Part shown: in pieces, positions 52,060-56,317 of the stretch
Layout of the letters: every line of letters begins with the position of its first letter
Numbering within the stretch: the first letter of the stretch is position 1
NCBI GenBank assembly: GCA_964565715.1
Contig: CAZMGG010000021.1
Coordinates: forward strand, 1 to 56,317
DNA from: CAZMGG01 sp964565715
GTDB taxonomy: Bacteria > Planctomycetota > UBA1135 > UBA2386
Length of the DNA stretch: 56,317 nt
Direction of reading: 5' to 3'
The notes under the pieces: generated by a model
Seen by the model: the letters and a program-made list of their open reading frames with translations, nothing else
What the model was told of the DNA's origin: nothing
The model's database searches: none
Made by a program: the position numbers and the translations under genes

Positions 52060-54288
52060 ATGACCGAACTGCAGAACACCCCTGGCGCCGGCAGCTCCAG
52101 CGAGCAGCCGCCACGCCCGGCCGCCGAAGCCCCGGCGCCGCCCCAGACGATCACCGCTGCGCTGGCGTCGCTCGATCGCCCCACCCTGTTCGTCAATCGC
52201 GAGCTGTCCTGGCTGGCATTCAACCGCCGCGTGCTCGACGAGGCGATGGATGAGTCCAACCCGCTGCTGGAGCGCGTCAAGTTCCTGTCCATCGCCAGCA
52301 CCAACCTGGACGAGTTCTTCGAGATCCGCGTCGCCGGCGTCATGGAGCTGGTGGAGGCCCGCCTGCAGGGCGAGAACCCCGACGGGCTCAAACCGCAGGA
52401 CGAACTGGATCTGGTGCGGGAGGCGGCCCGGACGCTGCACGACGACATGCACCGGGTCTGGCGCGACCACCTGCAGCCGGCGCTGGCCCAGGCCAGCATC
52501 GAGTTCCGCACCATGCGCCAGCTCACGCCGCAGCAGCGGGCGTGGGTCGATTCGCACTTCGAACGGGAGATCTATCCGATCCTGACGCCGCTGGCGGTGG
52601 ATCCGGCGCACCCGTTCCCGGTGCTGCTCAACAAGTCGCTCAACCTGGCGGCGCTGCTGCTGGATCCCCGCCAGGCCCGGCGGCAGAACCGGCTGGCGGT
52701 GGTGCAGGTGCCCCGGGCCCTGCCCCGGGTGCTGCGCCTGCCCGACCAGGACGGCAAGCGCGTCTTCGTGCTGACCGCCGAGATCATCCAGGACCACCTG
52801 GGCGACCTGTTCCCCGGCCTCGAGGTGCTGCACTCCTGCACCTTCCGCGTCACCCGCGACAGCAACCTCGGCGTCGACGAGCACGCCACCAGCGACCTGC
52901 TCAGCTCGATCGAGAAGGAGCTGATCAAGCGTCGCCGCGGCGAGCCGGTGCGGCTGGAGATCGACCAGAGCGCGCACATGGACGTCATCGAGCGCTTCGC
53001 CAAGGCGTTCAGCCTCGACCCCGCCGACGTCTACTATTGCGAGGGGCCGGTCAACCTCGGCCGTCTCGGCGAACTGCTGTCCCTGGAGGCCGCCGAGCTC
53101 CGCGACCCGCCGGTGATGCCGCGTCGCATCGTGCAGTGGTCCAGCGCCGAGGAGATGTTCGCCGACCTGCGCGACGCCGACATCCTGCTGCACCACCCCT
53201 ACGAGTCCTTCTCCACCGTCGAGGACTTCGTCCGCTTCGCCGCCCGCGACCCCAAGGTGCAGGCGATCAAGCAGACCATCTACCGCGCCGGCGCCCGCTC
53301 GGCGATCCTCGACTCGCTGATCGAGGCCGCCCAGCAGAAGAAGCAGGTGACGGTGATCGTCGAGCTGAAGGCCCGCTTCGACGAGGAGGCCAACATCCTG
53401 TGGGCGCGGCGCATGGAGCAGGCCGGCGTGCACGTCGTCTACGGCATCGTCGGCTACAAGACGCACGCCAAGATGTGCCTCGTCGTGCGCCGCGAGGACG
53501 ACGGCTTCCGCCGCTACTGCCACCTCGGCACCGGCAACTACAACCCGGCCACCGCGCGCCTCTACACCGACCTCGGCCTGCTCACCGCGCGGCCCGACAT
53601 CGGCGAGGAGGTCGCCGAGACCTTCAACATGGTCACCGGCTACGCCCGCGTGCCGGCCATGGAGCACCTCTGGGTGGCGCCGTTCAACATGCGCGAACGC
53701 CTGCTGGCGGCGATCGCGCGGGAGATCGAGCACGCCCGCGCCGGCCGCCCCGCCGGCATCCGCGCCAAGCTCAACAACATCGTCGATCCGCAGGTCATCC
53801 TCGGCCTCTACGAGGCGTCACGGGCCGGCGTCCGCATCCAGCTCTGCGTCCGCGGCATCTGCTGCCTGCGCCCGGGCGTGCCCGGGCTCAGCGACAACAT
53901 CTCGGTGGTGGCGGTCGTCGACCGCTTCCTCGAGCACAGCCGCGTCTACTGCTTCGAGAACGGCGGCAATCCGCAGGTCTACCTCAGCTCCGCCGACTGG
54001 ATGATCCGCAACCTCGACCGACGCGTGGAGGTGGCGGTGCCGGTGCTCGACCCGGAAGTGAAGAAGCGGGTGATCGACGAGGTCCTGGCGCCGAGCCTCG
54101 CCGACAACGTCAAGGGCCGGCGCGTGCTCGGCACGGGCCAGAGCGAGCGGATCGTCCGGGCGCCGGGCGAGGCGCCGTTCCGCAGCCAGCAGGCGCTGCT
54201 CGAGCAGGCGCTGAAGCTGCCGGAGACGCCGCCGGAGGGCAGCCTGCAGGCCCGCAAGCGGCGCAAGGGGAAGGGCGGGCGCCGCTAG
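52060..54288 (+). CDS. ppk1: Polyphosphate kinase 1
   Basis: The product has 742 residues. It polymerises the terminal phosphate of ATP into polyphosphate on the cytoplasmic face. The N-terminal domain opens with FVNRELSWLAFNRRVLDEA and the S.TNLDEFFEIRVAG block. Catalytic features are H469 in KTHAKMCLVVRRE (the phosphorylated histidine of the HxK motif) and the second HLGTGNYNPATARLYTD histidine motif, with RGICCLRPGVPGLSDNI and the C-terminal SSADWMIRNLDRRVEVAVPV. An extra N-terminal 40 residues rich in Pro and Ala precede the core. The ATG at 52060 is chosen over an upstream in-frame ATG that begins in the spacer. It is divergent from pilT. Confidence 0.96.
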   Translation: MTELQNTPGAGSSSEQPPRPAAEAPAPPQTITAALASLDRPTLFVNRELSWLAFNRRVLDEAMDESNPLLERVKFLSIASTNLDEFFEIRVAGVMELVEARLQGENPDGLKPQDELDLVREAARTLHDDMHRVWRDHLQPALAQASIEFRTMRQLTPQQRAWVDSHFEREIYPILTPLAVDPAHPFPVLLNKSLNLAALLLDPRQARRQNRLAVVQVPRALPRVLRLPDQDGKRVFVLTAEIIQDHLGDLFPGLEVLHSCTFRVTRDSNLGVDEHATSDLLSSIEKELIKRRRGEPVRLEIDQSAHMDVIERFAKAFSLDPADVYYCEGPVNLGRLGELLSLEAAELRDPPVMPRRIVQWSSAEEMFADLRDADILLHHPYESFSTVEDFVRFAARDPKVQAIKQTIYRAGARSAILDSLIEAAQQKKQVTVIVELKARFDEEANILWARRMEQAGVHVVYGIVGYKTHAKMCLVVRREDDGFRRYCHLGTGNYNPATARLYTDLGLLTARPDIGEEVAETFNMVTGYARVPAMEHLWVAPFNMRERLLAAIAREIEHARAGRPAGIRAKLNNIVDPQVILGLYEASRAGVRIQLCVRGICCLRPGVPGLSDNISVVAVVDRFLEHSRVYCFENGGNPQVYLSSADWMIRNLDRRVEVAVPVLDPEVKKRVIDEVLAPSLADNVKGRRVLGTGQSERIVRAPGEAPFRSQQALLEQALKLPETPPEGSLQARKRRKGKGGRR

Positions 54289-54303
54289 GCGTCCCACCGG
54301 CCG

Positions 54304-54660
54304 ATGCGTTCCGCCCTGCGCTGGCTGCCGCTGTTCCTGAGCCTGCTCCCGGTCCTGTGGATCGCCTGGGTGCTGGTCGCCGTGGTGACCTTCGCATTGC
54401 GGGCGCTGCAACAGGGCGGCAGCGTGACGCCGGCGGAGCTGCCGTTCACCATGGCGCAGCTGCCGTTCCACCTGTCGATGGCGGCGCTGCACGTCGTCGA
54501 GGTCGGACTGTGCCTGCGGCACATGAGCCGCAACCCGCGGCTCGGCCGGGAGGCGCGCATCGGCTGGATCACCGGCCTCTGCCTGGTCGGCGTGCTGGTG
54601 GTGCCGGCCTACTGCTGGCGCGAGGCTGTGCGCGGTCACGCGCCCGCCGCGGCGCCCTGA
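54304..54660 (+). CDS. Small membrane protein, unknown function
   Basis: The product has 118 residues and three hydrophobic helices (about 6-34, 50-68 and 84-104). Features include an LRHMSRNPRLGREARIGWIT cytoplasmic loop with conserved-looking positive charges and a PAYCW motif near the end, reminiscent of small PLDc_N/phospholipase-like anchor proteins, but no defined family is recognised. It starts 15 nt after the ppk1 stop in the same direction, so it is probably co-transcribed. Its stop abuts the convergent FG-GAP gene (1 nt between). Confidence 0.68.
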   Translation: MRSALRWLPLFLSLLPVLWIAWVLVAVVTFALRALQQGGSVTPAELPFTMAQLPFHLSMAALHVVEVGLCLRHMSRNPRLGREARIGWITGLCLVGVLVVPAYCWREAVRGHAPAAAP

Positions 54661-54661
54661 C

Positions 54662-56086
54662 CTACCAGCGCACCGTGTCCGCCACCGCGTTGGACAGCCA
54701 GGCCGGCCGCGCCGGGTCCAGCAGCAGCGCCTGATGGTCCACCCGCAGACCCACCAGGCTGCCGTTGATCGGCACCGGCACGCGGATCTGGGCCTGACCC
54801 GCCGTGGTCGTCAGCACGCCGAGCAGCGTGAAGCCGGGTGCGAGGCGCAGGGTGCCGAACGGCGGCAGCGGCAGCGCCGCGGCACCAGAACCGATGGCCG
54901 GCACGATCACGCCGGCCCCACCGCTGCCCAGGTGGTAGTCGATGACGTAGGTCTGCCCGATCCTCGGTTCGGCGACGGTGTCCACCTGGCGCGCGAAGTT
55001 CACCCAGCAGGATCCGGCGCCGTGGATCAGGTCCAGATCGAGGTCGCCGTCCACGTCCACCGCCCACGGCAGCCCCAGCCCGGCCAGGCCAGGCACCGCG
55101 ATGCGGGTGAAGGACAGGCCGCCGTCGTTGCGCAGGACCTGCAGGTCGCCGGCGAGGTCCAGGTCGCCATCCATGTCGAAGTCGAAGGCGATCACGCTGC
55201 GGGTGGCGCCGGCCGGCAGCGTCGTGGCCGTCACGTCGAGCCAGGTCCCGCCGCCCAGGTTGCGCAGGATCGTGCGGGCGGAGTTCATCAGGATCTCGGG
55301 CCTGCCGTCGCCATCCAGGTCGGCGGCGAAGGCCACGCCGCCGCGGTTCACCGGCAGGTAGTTCGGCGGCGCCACGCCGAACACCGCGTTGCCCTGGTTC
55401 AGCAGGATCCAGGTGGTGGCGTAGGCGCTGGCGAGCACGTCCAGGTCGCCGTCGCCGTCCAGATCCACCGCCTGCGCGGTGAAAGTGTCGAGCACCGGCA
55501 CGCCGGCGAGGCTGGTGGCCGTGTCGTCGGTGAACACGCCGAGCCCGTTGTTCCGGTAGAAGCGTGGGCCCGTGCCGAGGTCGAACACCAGCCAGTCGAC
55601 GTCCCCATCGCCGTCGAAGTCGCCGACCACCTGGTCGACGCTCCAGAACGCATTCTGCGGCAGCGCCGTGGCGCTCACGTCGGTGAACACGCCGGTGCCG
55701 TCGTTGACATGGACGCGATTCGGCAGGCTGTGGTCGTTGCACAGCAGCAGATCGAGGTCGCCGTCCCCGTCGATGTCCGCCAGGTCCACCCGGTAGGTCG
55801 CATTGCCCCAGGTGGCGCCATTGGGCGGCGTGGTCAGGCGGCCGGCGGTGGCATCGATGAAGCGGCCGCGACCGTCGTTGAGCAGGAGCTGGTTGGGGTC
55901 GTGGTCACAGCCCCGCACCAGGTCGGGATCGCCGTCGCCATCCACGTCGCCGAGGGCGAAGTCGTAGGGCGGGGTGCCGCCCGCTTGGACCGCGTGGCGG
56001 GTCGTGCGGAAGAGGGTCTGGGCGGAGAGCGCCGGCGGCAGGGCAGCGACGACGGCGATCAGGAGGGGCAGAGGCAGGCGGGTCAT
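54662..56086 (-). CDS. Secreted FG-GAP/VCBS-repeat protein
   Basis: The product has 474 residues. The signal peptide (MTRLPLPLLIAVVAALPPAL, cleavage near LSAQ) is followed by eight or so FG-GAP repeats with calcium-type D.DGDGD.DL motifs, for example LGDVDGDGDPDLV, DIDGDGDLDLLL, DFDGDGDVDWLVFD and DLDGDGDLDVLASAY. They should fold as a seven-bladed propeller. A C-terminal 110-residue region (SGGAGVIVPAIG, NGSLVGLRVDHQALLLDPA) is beta-rich, with the QALLLDP string of the shared module. Unlike the FG-GAP gene at 2476 it has no in-frame stop. It is probably surface-exposed. Confidence 0.85.
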   Translation of the reverse strand: MTRLPLPLLIAVVAALPPALSAQTLFRTTRHAVQAGGTPPYDFALGDVDGDGDPDLVRGCDHDPNQLLLNDGRGRFIDATAGRLTTPPNGATWGNATYRVDLADIDGDGDLDLLLCNDHSLPNRVHVNDGTGVFTDVSATALPQNAFWSVDQVVGDFDGDGDVDWLVFDLGTGPRFYRNNGLGVFTDDTATSLAGVPVLDTFTAQAVDLDGDGDLDVLASAYATTWILLNQGNAVFGVAPPNYLPVNRGGVAFAADLDGDGRPEILMNSARTILRNLGGGTWLDVTATTLPAGATRSVIAFDFDMDGDLDLAGDLQVLRNDGGLSFTRIAVPGLAGLGLPWAVDVDGDLDLDLIHGAGSCWVNFARQVDTVAEPRIGQTYVIDYHLGSGGAGVIVPAIGSGAAALPLPPFGTLRLAPGFTLLGVLTTTAGQAQIRVPVPINGSLVGLRVDHQALLLDPARPAWLSNAVADTVRW

Positions 56087-56181
56087 GAGGGTGGCCGCGT
56101 TGCAAGACCCGGACCTGGAAGCAGCGGATGGGCGGCAGCCTGCGGCAGCGGGCCCGCGGCCGCCGGCAGGCAGCGCCAGGT

Positions 56182-56197
56182 GTCACCCAGGGGTGAC
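56182..56197. promoter_or_regulatory. Operator-like palindrome GTCACCC-AG-GGGTGAC
   Basis: Perfect 7-bp arms around 2 bases, 96 nt upstream of the FG-GAP gene start on the minus strand and just past the tRNA-Asp terminator. The size and symmetry fit a dimeric repressor site. No matching site was found elsewhere in the window by eye. Confidence 0.4.
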
Positions 56198-56213
56198 GAC
56201 AAGCCCGGCGAGC

Positions 56214-56261
56214 AAAGAAAAACCCCTCAGAATCGCCGTTTGGCGGCCATCCTGAGGGGTT
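56214..56261 (-). terminator. Rho-independent terminator of the tRNA-Asp transcript
   Basis: On the minus strand, just after the tRNA 3' end, AACCCCTCAG (56261-56252) pairs with CTGAGGGGTT (56230-56221) in a 10-bp stem. It encloses 21 nt that contain a further small hairpin (GCCG/CGGC), and the stem is followed by TTTCTTTG. The T-rich tail supports intrinsic termination before the FG-GAP gene. Confidence 0.82.
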
Positions 56262-56266
56262 CTTGC

Positions 56267-56317
<51 letters not shown>

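Overview
The window reads as a GC-rich (roughly 70%) chromosomal scaffold, most likely from a member of the Planctomycetota. The evidence is the number of Sec-exported proteins with FG-GAP/VCBS repeats or a shared C-terminal beta-rich module ending in hydrophobic residues, very large HEAT-repeat proteins, many GTG starts, few clear Shine-Dalgarno sequences, and a PilT/PPK1/CBM9-DUF5916 gene set. The phylum call is inference; no rRNA is present. A 100-N scaffold gap at 39818-39917 points to a short-read or metagenome assembly.

Layout. 1-2458: a partial zinc-finger/IS1-like transposase-related gene running off the left edge, uridine kinase, and a small secreted module protein. 2476-4074: a two-gene unit of a small CxxC membrane protein and an FG-GAP protein whose reading frame is crossed by a single in-frame UGA followed by a hairpin fitting the bacterial SECIS consensus; this is the strongest candidate for something undescribed. 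4131-7007: a class I aminotransferase, a DUF1801 protein and a flavodoxin-fold oxidoreductase. 7095-9132: tRNA-Arg(CCT), then a marR-doxX-ygiD operon with a palindrome over its -35 box. 9141-14671: a small membrane protein, a large secreted protein, an ECF sigma factor and a secreted 711-aa protein. 14871-18891: ZntB-type transporter, an HTH-shikimate kinase fusion regulator, and a DUF5916/CBM9 outer-membrane protein.

18946-33052 is a surface-polysaccharide locus: DegT-type sugar aminotransferase, ABC-2 exporter permease and ATPase, SGNH hydrolase, methyltransferase, a small membrane protein, a 1432-residue asparagine synthetase/unknown domain/glycosyltransferase fusion, a second asparagine synthetase and two more glycosyltransferases. 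The small membrane protein and the fusion share an unfamiliar module (three copies in the locus) marked by ENG...GRYS...SDNSDP..NGR.Y. Together the genes would synthesise, amidate, methylate and export a glycan.

33077-43438: a secreted protein, two divergent HEAT-repeat proteins (the second one split only by an assembly gap), and a secreted fibronectin-like protein. 43495-44120: a VapC/RHH toxin-antitoxin pair beside an AT-rich island. 44295-49453: a second glycosyltransferase group of three overlapping genes, and a membrane-protein pair. 49549-56317: a secreted beta-propeller-like protein, PilT, PPK1, a small membrane protein, a second FG-GAP protein, a Rho-independent terminator and a partial tRNA-Asp(GTC).

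No gene-free stretch exceeds 300 bases. The longest spacers (about 160-200 bases: 1017-1187, 1842-2020, 14672-14870, 28681-28841, 44121-44294, 51892-52059, 56087-56266) hold only the sites listed, or nothing I can recognise. I saw no CRISPR array, rRNA, integrase or plasmid or phage backbone.
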